A program made the translations under genes and the position numbers. This document shows, one piece after another, positions 10,518-19,680 of a DNA stretch of 64,000 nucleotides (positions are counted from its first letter, which is position 1; each line of letters begins with the position of its first letter). The stretch spans positions 1-64,000 of the forward strand of contig JAJFIR010000048.1 in assembly GCA_021774795.1 (NCBI GenBank), in the 5' to 3' direction. Source of the DNA: Emcibacteraceae bacterium (GTDB lineage Bacteria; Pseudomonadota; Alphaproteobacteria; Sphingomonadales; Emcibacteraceae). The notes beneath the pieces are model-generated. The model was given only the letters and a program-made list of their open reading frames with translations. It was not told the origin of the DNA and ran no database searches.

Positions 10518-11876
10518 ATGACCATCGTCTATCAGAAATTAAACGAAAAATTTAAGTTTATCTTCACCATTGCCGGGCTTCTTACAATATGTGCGCTCTT
10601 GTCGTCATGTGGTACGACTTCCACAGCTAACTCGAGAGATACCATCGAAGGTGACAGAATACCCGTGCTTACATTCGAGCAAGCTCTTGAAGCTGATCCG
10701 CAACTTGCGAGCCTGCAAATCACTTTGCCAAAACCCTATGTCAACGAAAATTGGGCGCAGGCTGGCGGGAATAGGCAGCATATCATGCAGCATCTTGAAG
10801 TGGCTGATAACCCTCAACGAATTTGGAGTTATGATATCGGTTCAGGATCCGATGGTCGTCGTTCTATCGTATCTCAGCCCGTGGTAAAAGACGGCGTATT
10901 ATATGCAATGGATGCAAATGCCAAAATTTCAGCGATTAATGCTGATACGGGAAGAAGGCTTTGGGATCGGACCATGACAATGGAAAATGAGACCGATAAG
11001 TTAGCATATGGTGGTGGTGTGGCCGTCGGCGATGACGTCCTTTATTTTACTACCGGTTACGGACATTTTGGTGCGCTTAATATTGTTGACGGTAGTGATA
11101 TCTGGATAGAAGATATTGGCTTGCCGATGAGGGGGGCACCGACCTACGCGGATGGCCGTGTATTTGGTTTATCTCACGATAATCAAGTCTATGCGATGAA
11201 TGCTGCGGATGGTGAAATACTGTGGAGCGAAGTTGGAATCGCGGAAAATGCAGGTCTCGCTGGTGCCGCCAGTCCGGCTGTTATTGGTAATACGTTGATC
11301 GTAAGTTATTCTTCAGGAGAGGTTTACGCGATGCGCGTTGAAAATGCGCGTGTATTATGGACCGATACGCTAAACCGTCAGGGGCGTTTAACGGCCATGG
11401 CGACATTGCGCGATATTGATGGCCATCCCGTCGTTTATGATGGAAACGTATATTTGATAAGTCACAGCGGCAGAATGGCCGCTGTTAATTTACGGACAGG
11501 TATTCGAGTATGGGAACAAAATATTGGTTCCGGATATATGCCGTGGGTTATTGGTGATTACATCTATATCGTAACGCCAGATTCAGAAGTTCTTTGTATA
11601 ACCAGACGCGATGGTCGCATAAGGTGGATCACACAGCTTGAACGTTTTCAGGACCCGGAAATCAGGAAAGAACCTGTCCATTGGCGTGGTCCCGTGGTTG
11701 CGGGAGACAGAGTTATCGTCACATCATCCCATGGGTATGCAGTTTCACTTTCCCCTTATACTGGAGAGGTTACAGGCGGATTGGATTTGCCAGGTGATAC
11801 AGATTTGGCGCCAATCGTCTCGAACGGAACAATTTATTTCATTTTAAGAAACGGTGAAATTATTGCCATGCGCTAA
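10518..11876 (+). CDS. bamB: Outer membrane assembly lipoprotein BamB
   Basis: BamB is the beta-propeller lipoprotein of the BAM complex that inserts outer-membrane proteins. The signal peptide ends in a lipobox (ALLSSC, lipidated Cys31). Repeated PQQ-like blades follow (GVLYAMDANAKISAINADTGRRLWD and similar), spaced along the whole 452 residues. It lies between the YfgM-like gene and der, as in many Proteobacteria. Slightly longer than E. coli BamB because of an N-terminal linker of about 50 residues before the propeller. Confidence 0.93.
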   Translation: MTIVYQKLNEKFKFIFTIAGLLTICALLSSCGTTSTANSRDTIEGDRIPVLTFEQALEADPQLASLQITLPKPYVNENWAQAGGNRQHIMQHLEVADNPQRIWSYDIGSGSDGRRSIVSQPVVKDGVLYAMDANAKISAINADTGRRLWDRTMTMENETDKLAYGGGVAVGDDVLYFTTGYGHFGALNIVDGSDIWIEDIGLPMRGAPTYADGRVFGLSHDNQVYAMNAADGEILWSEVGIAENAGLAGAASPAVIGNTLIVSYSSGEVYAMRVENARVLWTDTLNRQGRLTAMATLRDIDGHPVVYDGNVYLISHSGRMAAVNLRTGIRVWEQNIGSGYMPWVIGDYIYIVTPDSEVLCITRRDGRIRWITQLERFQDPEIRKEPVHWRGPVVAGDRVIVTSSHGYAVSLSPYTGEVTGGLDLPGDTDLAPIVSNGTIYFILRNGEIIAMR

Positions 11877-11917
11877 GCATTCAGCAGTATTATTATAAAT
11901 AATCGAATTGAAATAAA

Positions 11918-13333
11918 ATGACTTTCACTGTTGCAATTATTGGCCGACCTAATGTTGGCAAGTCGACATTGTTTAATCGGTTGGTTGGAAAACGACTTGC
12001 ACTTGTTGATGATACCCCGGGTGTCACCCGGGATAGGCGGGACGCTAAGGCATCATTAGGTGAATATAAGTTTCGTATTATTGATACCGCTGGTCTTGAA
12101 GAAGGAAAAGGGAATACGCTTTCAGCGCGCATGCGCAGGCAAACTGAAATCGCTATTGAAGAAGCTGATTTTTCCTTATTTATGATAGACGCCCGTGCCG
12201 GTGTTACGCCACTTGACAAACATTTTGCTGATATTCTACGCCGTGGTAAAAAACCGGTACTTCTTATTGCCAATAAATCTGAAGGACGGGCGGCAGAAGC
12301 GGGACGTTACGAAGCTTTTTCACTTGGCCTTGGAAATCCTATTCCGTTTTCTGCTGAACATGGTGAAGGGTTAGCCGATTTAAGTGATGGTTTTGAAGAA
12401 CTACTGCGCATGCTTGAAATTAACCCATTTGAAGATGAACAAGAAGACGTCAGTATCAAATCTGTCGCTATACATGGCGAGGTAACAGAAGAAGATGAAC
12501 TGTTAAGCGAAGAAGATAGTGATCTACCGTTGCAACTTGCTATTGTTGGTCGGCCAAACGTAGGCAAATCCACGCTGATTAATAAACTATTGGGCGAAGA
12601 ACGGATGCTCACTGGCCCGGAAGCGGGCCTTACACGGGATTCAATCGGCGTAAATTATAATTACGAAGGTCGTGAGCTGAGAATTTTTGATACAGCGGGG
12701 ATGAGAAGAAAATCAAGAGTACAGGAAAAACTTGAAAAGTTATCGGTTGCAGACACGATCCGTGCGCTAAATTTTGCTGAAGTAGTTGTTTTAATGATTG
12801 ATGCGACACAGCCTCTTGAAAAGCAGGACTTATCAATCGCAAGCTTGATTGTACAAGAAGGAAGGGCTCTTGTGATCGCGCTAAATAAATATGATCTGCT
12901 TGAAAATAGGCAAGAAGTCATGAAAGACATTGTCCATAAACTTGAACATACTTTGCCGCAGATTAAAGGCATACCCGTGGTCCCGATTTCGGCACTTACG
13001 GGTCGTGGTATTGAAAAGTTGATGCCACAGATATTTGCGACATATAAGTTATGGAACAGGCGGATAAGTACGGCAAAACTTAATAAATGGCTGGCTCAAA
13101 CATTGTCTTATCATCCCGCACCGTCAGTAAAAGGTAGGCGAACAAAAATGCGTTACATGACACAGGTGAAAACGCGGCCACCGACATTTGCGATTTTTAC
13201 CAACCGCCCTTCAGATGTTGCCGATAGCTATACCAGATATTTACTTAACGAATTAAGATGGGATTTTGATATGCCCGGTGTTCCCATTCGTATAATGTTA
13301 CGTAAAGGCGATAATCCTTATAAAAAAGACTAA
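11918..13333 (+). CDS. der: Ribosome-assembly GTPase Der (EngA)
   Basis: Tandem GTPase required for maturation of the 50S subunit. Two G1 loops are visible ([14 protein letters not shown] near residue 8 and [14 protein letters not shown] near 210), each with DTAG (G3) and NKxD-type (G4) motifs, followed by the KH-like C-terminal domain ending near [13 protein letters not shown]. The first domain's G4 reads NKSE, as in many family members. An acidic linker of about 25 residues joins the two domains. The 471-residue length is normal. Confidence 0.96.
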   Translation: MTFTVAIIGRPNVGKSTLFNRLVGKRLALVDDTPGVTRDRRDAKASLGEYKFRIIDTAGLEEGKGNTLSARMRRQTEIAIEEADFSLFMIDARAGVTPLDKHFADILRRGKKPVLLIANKSEGRAAEAGRYEAFSLGLGNPIPFSAEHGEGLADLSDGFEELLRMLEINPFEDEQEDVSIKSVAIHGEVTEEDELLSEEDSDLPLQLAIVGRPNVGKSTLINKLLGEERMLTGPEAGLTRDSIGVNYNYEGRELRIFDTAGMRRKSRVQEKLEKLSVADTIRALNFAEVVVLMIDATQPLEKQDLSIASLIVQEGRALVIALNKYDLLENRQEVMKDIVHKLEHTLPQIKGIPVVPISALTGRGIEKLMPQIFATYKLWNRRISTAKLNKWLAQTLSYHPAPSVKGRRTKMRYMTQVKTRPPTFAIFTNRPSDVADSYTRYLLNELRWDFDMPGVPIRIMLRKGDNPYKKD

Positions 13334-13360
13334 ACAAGAATAATAACCAGGAGAAATAAG

Positions 13361-13732
13361 ATGATAAGTCACGCAATGGTAGGGTCAAAAGATCTTAAGA
13401 AATCAGGTGAATTTTTCGATAAAGTATTGGGCGTGGTTGGCGCGAAACGTGTAATGGATGGTGATACATCAATTTTTTGGGCTTCTGCCGAAGATAAGCC
13501 GTTTTTTGCAATTTGTTTGCCACACAACGGGAATGAAGCTACTGCCGGCAACGGCACAATGATATCTTTTGGTGCTGAAAGTGAAGCACAAGTAGCCCAG
13601 CTTTATCAGACAGCCATTGATAATGGTGCAACTGATGAAGGTGAACCGGGCCTTCGTGGTGAAAAATATTATGTTGCGTATTTCCGTGACACCGACGGTA
13701 ATAAATTTGCTGCGTTTCATGCTCTTTCTTAA
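13361..13732 (+). CDS. VOC-superfamily (glyoxalase-like) protein 1 of 3
   Basis: A 123-residue single-domain vicinal oxygen chelate protein, starting MISHAMVGSKDLKKSGEFF and ending RDTDGNKFAAFHA. Many VOC enzymes have a metal-ligand Glu after the DGN motif; here that place is Ala (DGNKFAAF), so metal catalysis of the glyoxalase I type is doubtful. Ribosome binding site AGGAG precedes the ATG. First of three tandem paralogues downstream of der, with gaps of about 20 bases, probably co-transcribed. Substrate unknown. Confidence 0.85.
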   Translation: MISHAMVGSKDLKKSGEFFDKVLGVVGAKRVMDGDTSIFWASAEDKPFFAICLPHNGNEATAGNGTMISFGAESEAQVAQLYQTAIDNGATDEGEPGLRGEKYYVAYFRDTDGNKFAAFHALS

Positions 13733-13753
13733 AGCGTAGCAGGGGAAAATAAA

Positions 13754-14143
13754 TTGATCGGTTATATAATGCTGGGTGTTAAGGATATAAAAAAATCTGG
13801 CGCGTTTTACGATAAGGTACTCGGTACGGTGGGGGCCACCCGTAAAATGGATCATGGAAAATTTATTTTATGGAATGATGCTGCTGATAATCCTTCATTT
13901 TCAATCTGTATTCCTTATGATGGAAACCCACCGACAGTGGGTAACGGATCAATGGTTGCCTTTCCGGTTGAAAAGCCGGAAGATGTGCATAAGGTTTATG
14001 ATTGTGCTATAGAAAATGGTGCGATGGATGAGGGGTCACCAGGAATGCGGGACGGCGGTTATTATATTGGCTATTTTCGCGATCTTGACGGCAATAAATT
14101 AGCAGCCTATTTTTATGATAATGAAAATAAACAACATCTATAA
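13754..14143 (+). CDS. VOC-superfamily (glyoxalase-like) protein 2 of 3
   Basis: A 129-residue paralogue of its two neighbours, beginning IGYIMLGVKDIKKSGAFYDKV. It starts with TTG at 13754, preceded by AGGGGAAAA, which fixes the start. The terminal motif is RDLDGNKLAAYF, again lacking the usual metal-ligand Glu. Position 3, His in copy 1, is Tyr here and in copy 3. Probably forms a homo- or heterodimer with its siblings, as VOC domains pair to make an active site; that is inference. Confidence 0.83.
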   Translation: MIGYIMLGVKDIKKSGAFYDKVLGTVGATRKMDHGKFILWNDAADNPSFSICIPYDGNPPTVGNGSMVAFPVEKPEDVHKVYDCAIENGAMDEGSPGMRDGGYYIGYFRDLDGNKLAAYFYDNENKQHL

Positions 14144-14163
14144 AAAAGATAAGGGAGAAAACA

Positions 14164-14544
14164 ATGATCGGTTATACAATGGTTGGTACGGGCGATATCA
14201 AAAGAGCGGGTGATTTTTTCGATAAAGTGTTAGGCGTACTGGGCGCCAAGCGTAGTATGGACCATGATACTTTTATCGTATGGAGCGTAACGCCTGACCA
14301 GCCGTCATTTTCAGTTTGTCTGCCGCATAATGGTAGTGCGGCGACTGTTGGAAATGGCGTCATGACGGCTTTCAATGCGATGTCACCGGCACAAGTTAAA
14401 GAAGTATATGACTGTGCAATGGCAAATGGCGCAACAGATGAAGGTGAGCCAGGTGAGCGTAACGAAGGTTTTTACATCGCTTATTTCAGGGACCCTGACG
14501 GCAATAAATTTGCAGCGTTTAATTATTCCGGTGACGTTGGATAA
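14164..14544 (+). CDS. VOC-superfamily (glyoxalase-like) protein 3 of 3
   Basis: A 126-residue paralogue beginning MIGYTMVGTGDIKRAGDFFDKV and ending RDPDGNKFAAFNYSGD. Closest in appearance to copy 1, although copies 2 and 3 share Tyr at position 4. RBS AGGGAGA precedes the ATG. Its stop lies three bases from the stop of the convergent SDR gene with no terminator hairpin between. Function unknown beyond the fold. Confidence 0.85.
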   Translation: MIGYTMVGTGDIKRAGDFFDKVLGVLGAKRSMDHDTFIVWSVTPDQPSFSVCLPHNGSAATVGNGVMTAFNAMSPAQVKEVYDCAMANGATDEGEPGERNEGFYIAYFRDPDGNKFAAFNYSGDVG

Positions 14545-14547
14545 AGT

Positions 14548-15285
14548 CTAAAAGAATATATCTTTCTCGCCGCTCTTAAATTTGCGGTAGTCAACAATTT
14601 TTCCGTTATCTTGAAATTCCGGTGAACAGATTTTTAAGATAAGCGGCGTAACGTCGGCCGGTGTGTCCAAATTCATCGGATCTTCTCCCGGGACGGCGCG
14701 GGCGCGCATCGCTGTTCGAATTGCCCCGGGATTTAAAATATTTACCCGCAAGGCTGATTTCTCGACTTCCAGGGCATATGTTTTAACCAAACATTCCAGT
14801 GCTGCCTTACTGGCAGCATATCCACCCCAAAAATGTCTTGGGTCGCGAGCAATGTTTGATGATCCTAAGAAAACCGCGCGGCCATTATCAGCGGCGCGAA
14901 GCAGCGGATCAAATGAACGGATCAGGCGATAATTAGCGGTTACGTTTATGCTAAAGAGCAGATCCCAGACTTTCGGTTTCAAGTGGCTAATCGGTGTAAT
15001 GTCACCTAAAGTACCAGCGTTACCAATAAGAATGTCAAGTTTTCCGTATTTGTCGGCGATAACGCCGCCTAATCGATCAATCGCGTCATAATCAGTGATA
15101 TCAAGTGGAACAAGAGTTGCTTCGCCGCCCGCAGCCTTAATATCATCATCCAGAGCTTCAAGTGACCCGACGGTGCGGGCTACGGCGATGACATGTGCGC
15201 CTTCGCGTGCAAGTGCAACCGCAGTCGCGTATCCTATACCTCGTGATGCGCCGGTCACTACGGCGACATAATCCTTAAACATCAT
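14548..15285 (-). CDS. SDR-family NAD(P)-dependent oxidoreductase (purF-linked)
   Basis: A 245-residue classical short-chain dehydrogenase/reductase. The cofactor motif TGASRGIG (about residues 13-20), the NAG motif, the catalytic Ser in LGSSN and the YAASK motif are all intact. It overlaps the end of purF by 4 bases and is the last gene of the dnaB-to-SDR run. An SDR in this position after purF is common in Alphaproteobacteria, but its substrate is not established. Confidence 0.87.
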   Translation of the reverse strand: MMFKDYVAVVTGASRGIGYATAVALAREGAHVIAVARTVGSLEALDDDIKAAGGEATLVPLDITDYDAIDRLGGVIADKYGKLDILIGNAGTLGDITPISHLKPKVWDLLFSINVTANYRLIRSFDPLLRAADNGRAVFLGSSNIARDPRHFWGGYAASKAALECLVKTYALEVEKSALRVNILNPGAIRTAMRARAVPGEDPMNLDTPADVTPLILKICSPEFQDNGKIVDYRKFKSGEKDIFF

Positions 15286-16781
15286 TTTTGATAATCCGTG
15301 AGTAACGAGAATTGTTTATCATCATCAGAGGCGTTATTGTCGGTAAGTGGCGTAGGATATTCACCGGTAAAGCAGGCATCACAATATTGTGGAACTTTAT
15401 TATCTCGGTTTTTCTCACCTACGGCGCGATATAACCCGTCAATGGATATGAATTTAAGGCTATCGGCGCCTATGTGAGTTGCCATCTCGTCTACTGTCAT
15501 ATTGGACGCGAGCAATTTATCTTTATTAGGGGTATCAACACCATAAAAACAAGGATCAGTGGTAGGAGGGCTTGCAATGTACATATGGACTTCTTTTGCA
15601 CCGGCATGACGAACCATATCAACGATTTTAACGGACGTTGTGCCGCGTACGATACTATCATCCACGAGCACTACAATTTTACCATCAAGTTCACCGCGAT
15701 TAGCATTATGTTTTAGTTTTACACCCAAATGTCGAATGGTATCGGAAGGTTCGATGAAAGTCCGCCCAACATAATGATTGCGAATAATGCCAAGCTCAAA
15801 CGGAATGCCGGCTTCTTGCGCATAGCCGATGGCGGCGGGTACGCCGCTGTCCGGTACCGGAACAACAAGGTCTGCGTTTAATTTACATTCTTTTGCCAGT
15901 TCTTTACCAATATTCTTACGTACTTTGTATATGCTCGTACCGTTGGTTAAGCTATCCGGGCGCGAGAAATACACATGTTCAAAAATACAGGGTCTGGGAT
16001 GCGCAACTGCGAAAGGCTTTACGCTCACCAGACCATCTTTGGTTATGCAAACAACTTCACCTGCTTCCACATCGCGAATATAATCGGCACCAATGATGTC
16101 TAACGCACAAGTTTCGGACGCAAAAATATATGCGTCGTTAGGTAACTGGCCAATAACAAGCGGTCTGACACCAAGGGGGTCCCTTGCGCCAATAAGAAAA
16201 TCCTCGCTTAATGCCACAAACGCAAATGCTCCTTCGATCCGGCGCATAGCATCAATAAATTTATCTTGAAGGTTAGGATATGTGCTGGTCGCGATCAGAT
16301 GAATAACAACTTCTGAATCTGATGTTGATTGGAAGATAGCACCTTTATCAACAAGATGTTTTTTCAGAGTTAGGGCATTGGTGATATTACCGTTATGACA
16401 AACGGCAAAACCGCCACTGGCCAGATCGGCAAACAGGGGCTGCACGTTACGAAGGCCGGCACCACCAGATGTGGAATACCTAACATGGCCGATGGCACTA
16501 TTTCCCGGTAACGATTCGATGACCGGTTGAGTGTTAAAGTTATCAGCAACTTGTCCTAAAGATTTATGGGCGTAAAATTGACCACCTTTATGACTAACGA
16601 TGCCCGCCGCTTCTTGCCCGCGGTGCTGTAATGAATGAAGTCCAAGTACCGTATGAGTTGAGGCTTCCGGCGTATCAAAAACGCCAAAAACACCACATTC
16701 ATCGTGGAATTTATCATCATCAAATGGATTCGTCGTTAAAGCAGAGGGGGTATTAGTAGAGGAATTTATATGATCCGTCAT
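15282..16781 (-). CDS. purF: Amidophosphoribosyltransferase
   Basis: Catalyses the first step of purine synthesis, PRPP plus glutamine to phosphoribosylamine. The class II glutamine amidotransferase domain starts at Cys29 (DECGVFGVF), so a propeptide of 28 residues must be removed to expose the catalytic cysteine. RGQEAAGIV and the phosphoribosyltransferase PRPP loop VVLVDDSIVRGTT follow. 499 residues. It lies downstream of cvpA, the classical cvpA-purF pairing, and overlaps the SDR gene by 4 bases. Confidence 0.96.
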   Translation of the reverse strand: MTDHINSSTNTPSALTTNPFDDDKFHDECGVFGVFDTPEASTHTVLGLHSLQHRGQEAAGIVSHKGGQFYAHKSLGQVADNFNTQPVIESLPGNSAIGHVRYSTSGGAGLRNVQPLFADLASGGFAVCHNGNITNALTLKKHLVDKGAIFQSTSDSEVVIHLIATSTYPNLQDKFIDAMRRIEGAFAFVALSEDFLIGARDPLGVRPLVIGQLPNDAYIFASETCALDIIGADYIRDVEAGEVVCITKDGLVSVKPFAVAHPRPCIFEHVYFSRPDSLTNGTSIYKVRKNIGKELAKECKLNADLVVPVPDSGVPAAIGYAQEAGIPFELGIIRNHYVGRTFIEPSDTIRHLGVKLKHNANRGELDGKIVVLVDDSIVRGTTSVKIVDMVRHAGAKEVHMYIASPPTTDPCFYGVDTPNKDKLLASNMTVDEMATHIGADSLKFISIDGLYRAVGEKNRDNKVPQYCDACFTGEYPTPLTDNNASDDDKQFSLLTDYQK

Positions 16782-16850
16782 TAATCCGACTCATTAGGGG
16801 TCAACATGCTCATGTATATATTGTTATTTGAACTTTTTGTGAACTCTTTT

Positions 16851-17492
16851 TTAAGTTTTGGAGCTGTCTTTGATCAATTTATCAAGTTCCTCACGGTTTT
16901 CTTTTTCATAAAGCGCATCTTCTTCATTTGAATTGTTGCCGGAGGGGAACGAAGGGACCATATCTTTTAGCCGATCAAGTGCTTCCATATCTTTACGCCT
17001 TTCCTCAAAATTGATATCATCTTTATAAGGATTAACGGAATTTATGACGCTTGCTCCATATTCTATAAGCGGTCTTGACTTCGCTTCTTCAAACCATTCG
17101 GGATAATTTCCTGGGGAATAAAAAGGTGTAGTGAGCAGGTAAAGAAAGCTAACGAGAAGCATGCCGCGCGCAGTCCCGAATAAGACACCGAGCCCCCGGT
17201 CAAGTGCTCCAATATGGCTTTCTTTGATTGTTTTCCCCGCGATCACCGCTACAAATTTAAAAACCATCAAACTTAATATGCCGAGCGCAGCATAAGTTAT
17301 CATGCTTGCCATAAAGTCCGGTTGAACAAATTCGACGATATAGGGAAATAATATTGGATGGCCTTGAAGTGTTATAAAGATAGCCGCAGCCCATGCGACC
17401 AAGCTGAGCGCCTCCGTCGTGAAACCGCGAGTAATGGCGATTAAAATAGAAGCTCCAATTATAAGAAGCACGATTATATCAATGGCGTTAAT
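16851..17492 (-). CDS. cvpA: CvpA-family inner-membrane protein (probable ATT start)
   Basis: CvpA-type proteins are small multispanning inner-membrane proteins linked to purF and envelope function. Four hydrophobic segments occupy about the first 130 residues, followed by a charged soluble tail. The ORF track begins at an internal GTG (17471), but the in-frame codons upstream, ATT AAC GCC ATT GAT ATA ATC, spell the family's usual N-terminus (x-NAIDIIVLLIIG). An AGGA box sits 7 bases before that ATT. No ATG, GTG or TTG lies between the upstream stop and codon GTG 17471. I therefore place the start at ATT 17492, a rare initiation codon. The start is less certain than the identity. Confidence 0.82.
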   Translation of the reverse strand: MNAIDIIVLLIIGASILIAITRGFTTEALSLVAWAAAIFITLQGHPILFPYIVEFVQPDFMASMITYAALGILSLMVFKFVAVIAGKTIKESHIGALDRGLGVLFGTARGMLLVSFLYLLTTPFYSPGNYPEWFEEAKSRPLIEYGASVINSVNPYKDDINFEERRKDMEALDRLKDMVPSFPSGNNSNEEDALYEKENREELDKLIKDSSKT

Positions 17493-17519
17493 TGTCTTTT
17501 CCTTTACTAACTAATGCTA

Positions 17520-18890
17520 TTATTCCAGATTTGGGGCAATAATATCAACCAGTTTTATTAACTGGTCCAATTCAGCGACTTTTAGTTTTTTATTTTTATG
17601 CTTCATTTTTGACGGAATAAAGGCCTGAGAAAACCCGAGTTTCGCCGCTTCTTTCATTCGTGCGTCCGCTTGACCAACAGGTCTTATTTCACCGGATAAG
17701 CTTATTTCGCCGAAAACTATGGTTTCGTCAGCGATAGGATCACCCGATAGTGACGAAATAAGCGCCGCTGCCACGGCAAGATCTGCCGCTGGTTCTGTGA
17801 TTTTCAAACCACCGGCTACGTTTAAATATATATCAAACGCCCCTAGTCCAAGGCCACAACGCGCATCAAGTACGGCGATGATCATTGCAAGGCGCGCATT
17901 ATCCCAGCCGACAACGGCACGGCGCGGCGTGCCTAGTGAACTTTGCGCGACCAGCGCCTGTATTTCAACAAGCATGGGACGTGACCCTTCCATACCGGCA
18001 AAAACGGCGGAGCCAACTACTTGACCGCCCCGATCTCCCAGAAAAAGTGCAGACGGGTTTGGCACTTCCTGAAGGCCAAGATCGCTCATTTCAAAAACAC
18101 CAATTTCGTCTGTGCCGCCAAATCGATTTTTAACCGCCCGTAATATTCTAAACTGGTGACCGCGGTCCCCTTCAAAATAAAGGACCGTATCTACCATATG
18201 CTCAAGAACGCGGGGTCCTGCAATTTGCCCGTCCTTTGTTACGTGACCGACCAGCAGTACACAAACATTCTTTTTCTTGGCAAAACGTATTAGCTCCTGT
18301 GCGCAGGTTCTTACCTGTGAAACGGTGCCGGGGGCCGATTCAATCGTATCAGCATACATGGTTTGAATACTATCAATAACTACTACATCGGGGCATTTTC
18401 CCTTGCTTAAAGTGGCTAATATGTCCCTTAAATTGGTATCAGATGCCAGTGAAACAGGGCTATTGGAAAGGCCAAGCCGTTCGGCGCGCATTCTTACCTG
18501 CGCAACTGATTCTTCGCCGGAAATATAAACCGTGCTGACATTATTATTCGCTAGATTGCTAACGGCTTGCAGTAAAATTGTAGATTTACCAATACCCGGA
18601 TCGCCGCCAATAAGTATTGCTGAGCCTGGTACAAGGCCGCCGCCTGTAACACGGTCAAATTCACTAATTTTTGAAAGCATTCTCGGCAGTGCTTCATCTT
18701 CCCCTCGCAGGGCACTAAGCTCTATAATATTGCCTTTTGCATTTGATGATTTACCAAGCCCCGAAGGTGAATTCTCAGAAGCTTCTTCAACAAGAGTGTT
18801 CCATTCATTACAGCCTTCGCATTGTCCCATCCATTTGTTGAAAGTAGAACCGCAGGTGTTGCAAACATATATTCTTTTTGCTTTTGCCAT
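17520..18890 (-). CDS. radA: DNA repair/recombination ATPase RadA (Sms)
   Basis: RadA is a RecA-like branch-migration helicase. The N-terminal C4 zinc finger (CNTCGSTFNKWMGQCEGC), the Walker A motif GGDPGIGKST, the RadA-specific KNRFGGTDE motif and the C-terminal Lon-protease-like domain are all recognisable. 456 residues, normal length. It lies 13 bases from mlaF and just upstream of cvpA, matching the alphaproteobacterial alr-radA-cvpA-purF order except for the mlaEF insertion. Confidence 0.95.
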   Translation of the reverse strand: MAKAKRIYVCNTCGSTFNKWMGQCEGCNEWNTLVEEASENSPSGLGKSSNAKGNIIELSALRGEDEALPRMLSKISEFDRVTGGGLVPGSAILIGGDPGIGKSTILLQAVSNLANNNVSTVYISGEESVAQVRMRAERLGLSNSPVSLASDTNLRDILATLSKGKCPDVVVIDSIQTMYADTIESAPGTVSQVRTCAQELIRFAKKKNVCVLLVGHVTKDGQIAGPRVLEHMVDTVLYFEGDRGHQFRILRAVKNRFGGTDEIGVFEMSDLGLQEVPNPSALFLGDRGGQVVGSAVFAGMEGSRPMLVEIQALVAQSSLGTPRRAVVGWDNARLAMIIAVLDARCGLGLGAFDIYLNVAGGLKITEPAADLAVAAALISSLSGDPIADETIVFGEISLSGEIRPVGQADARMKEAAKLGFSQAFIPSKMKHKNKKLKVAELDQLIKLVDIIAPNLE

Positions 18891-18903
18891 GATATCTGGT
18901 CAA

Positions 18904-19680
18904 TCAGCCTTTGAGTATTTCCATTTTGATCGGACCTTCGGCCTTACCATTAATGAATTGGTCTATATAATCACTGCCGCTTTTATCAATATTTTCTTTA
19001 GGGCCGGTCCATATCATATTGCCGTGGTATATCATCGCGACATTATCTGCAATTTTTCTAACACTGGACATGTCATGGGTGATGGTAAGGGCCGTGGCAC
19101 CGACATCCTTCACACACTCGACGATAAGCTCGTTAATCACGTCAGACATAATTGGGTCAAGACCAGTTGTTGGTTCATCAAAGAATATAATTTCAGGGTT
19201 TGTGGCAATGGCGCGCGCAAGGCCGACACGCTTTTGCATTCCGCCGGAAAGTTCAGCCGGACTTAATTTTGCGACGTCTGGGCCAAGACCGACGCGACGT
19301 AATTTTTCGATGGCTATTTCTTTTGCGTCCTTGCGGTTATGAAGCCTTTGCGCAAGCAGCCCGAAGGCTACATTTTCCCAAACGGGAAGGCTGTCAAACA
19401 GCGCCCCGCCTTGAAACAGCATGCCGAATTTATTTAAGATCGCACTACGTTCGGAATTTGAAATGCCGATCATTTCTTTGCCATCAATTTTGATACTGCC
19501 GCCGTTTGCGGTAAGAAGCCCCAATATGCATTTAATAGTTACTGATTTGCCGGAACCGGATCCGCCGATGATGACCATGCTTTCACCGGACATTACTTCA
19601 AGATCAACACTATCGAGCACAACTTTTGTACCGAACCGTTTGTGGAGACCTTTAAGGCTTATTTTCGGAATATTGCTCAT
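18904..19680 (-). CDS. mlaF: ABC transporter ATPase, MlaF-like (phospholipid transport)
   Basis: The ATP-binding subunit of an MCE/Mla-type lipid transporter. Walker A GGSGSGKSVTIK, signature LSGGMQKRVGLARA and Walker B IIFFDEPTTGLDP are intact. The ATG at 19680 overlaps the mlaE stop (ATGA), so I chose it over the track's start 54 bases upstream, giving 258 residues. In E. coli MlaF works with MlaE, MlaD and MlaB; only mlaE is adjacent here. Confidence 0.88.
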   Translation of the reverse strand: MSNIPKISLKGLHKRFGTKVVLDSVDLEVMSGESMVIIGGSGSGKSVTIKCILGLLTANGGSIKIDGKEMIGISNSERSAILNKFGMLFQGGALFDSLPVWENVAFGLLAQRLHNRKDAKEIAIEKLRRVGLGPDVAKLSPAELSGGMQKRVGLARAIATNPEIIFFDEPTTGLDPIMSDVINELIVECVKDVGATALTITHDMSSVRKIADNVAMIYHGNMIWTGPKENIDKSGSDYIDQFINGKAEGPIKMEILKG

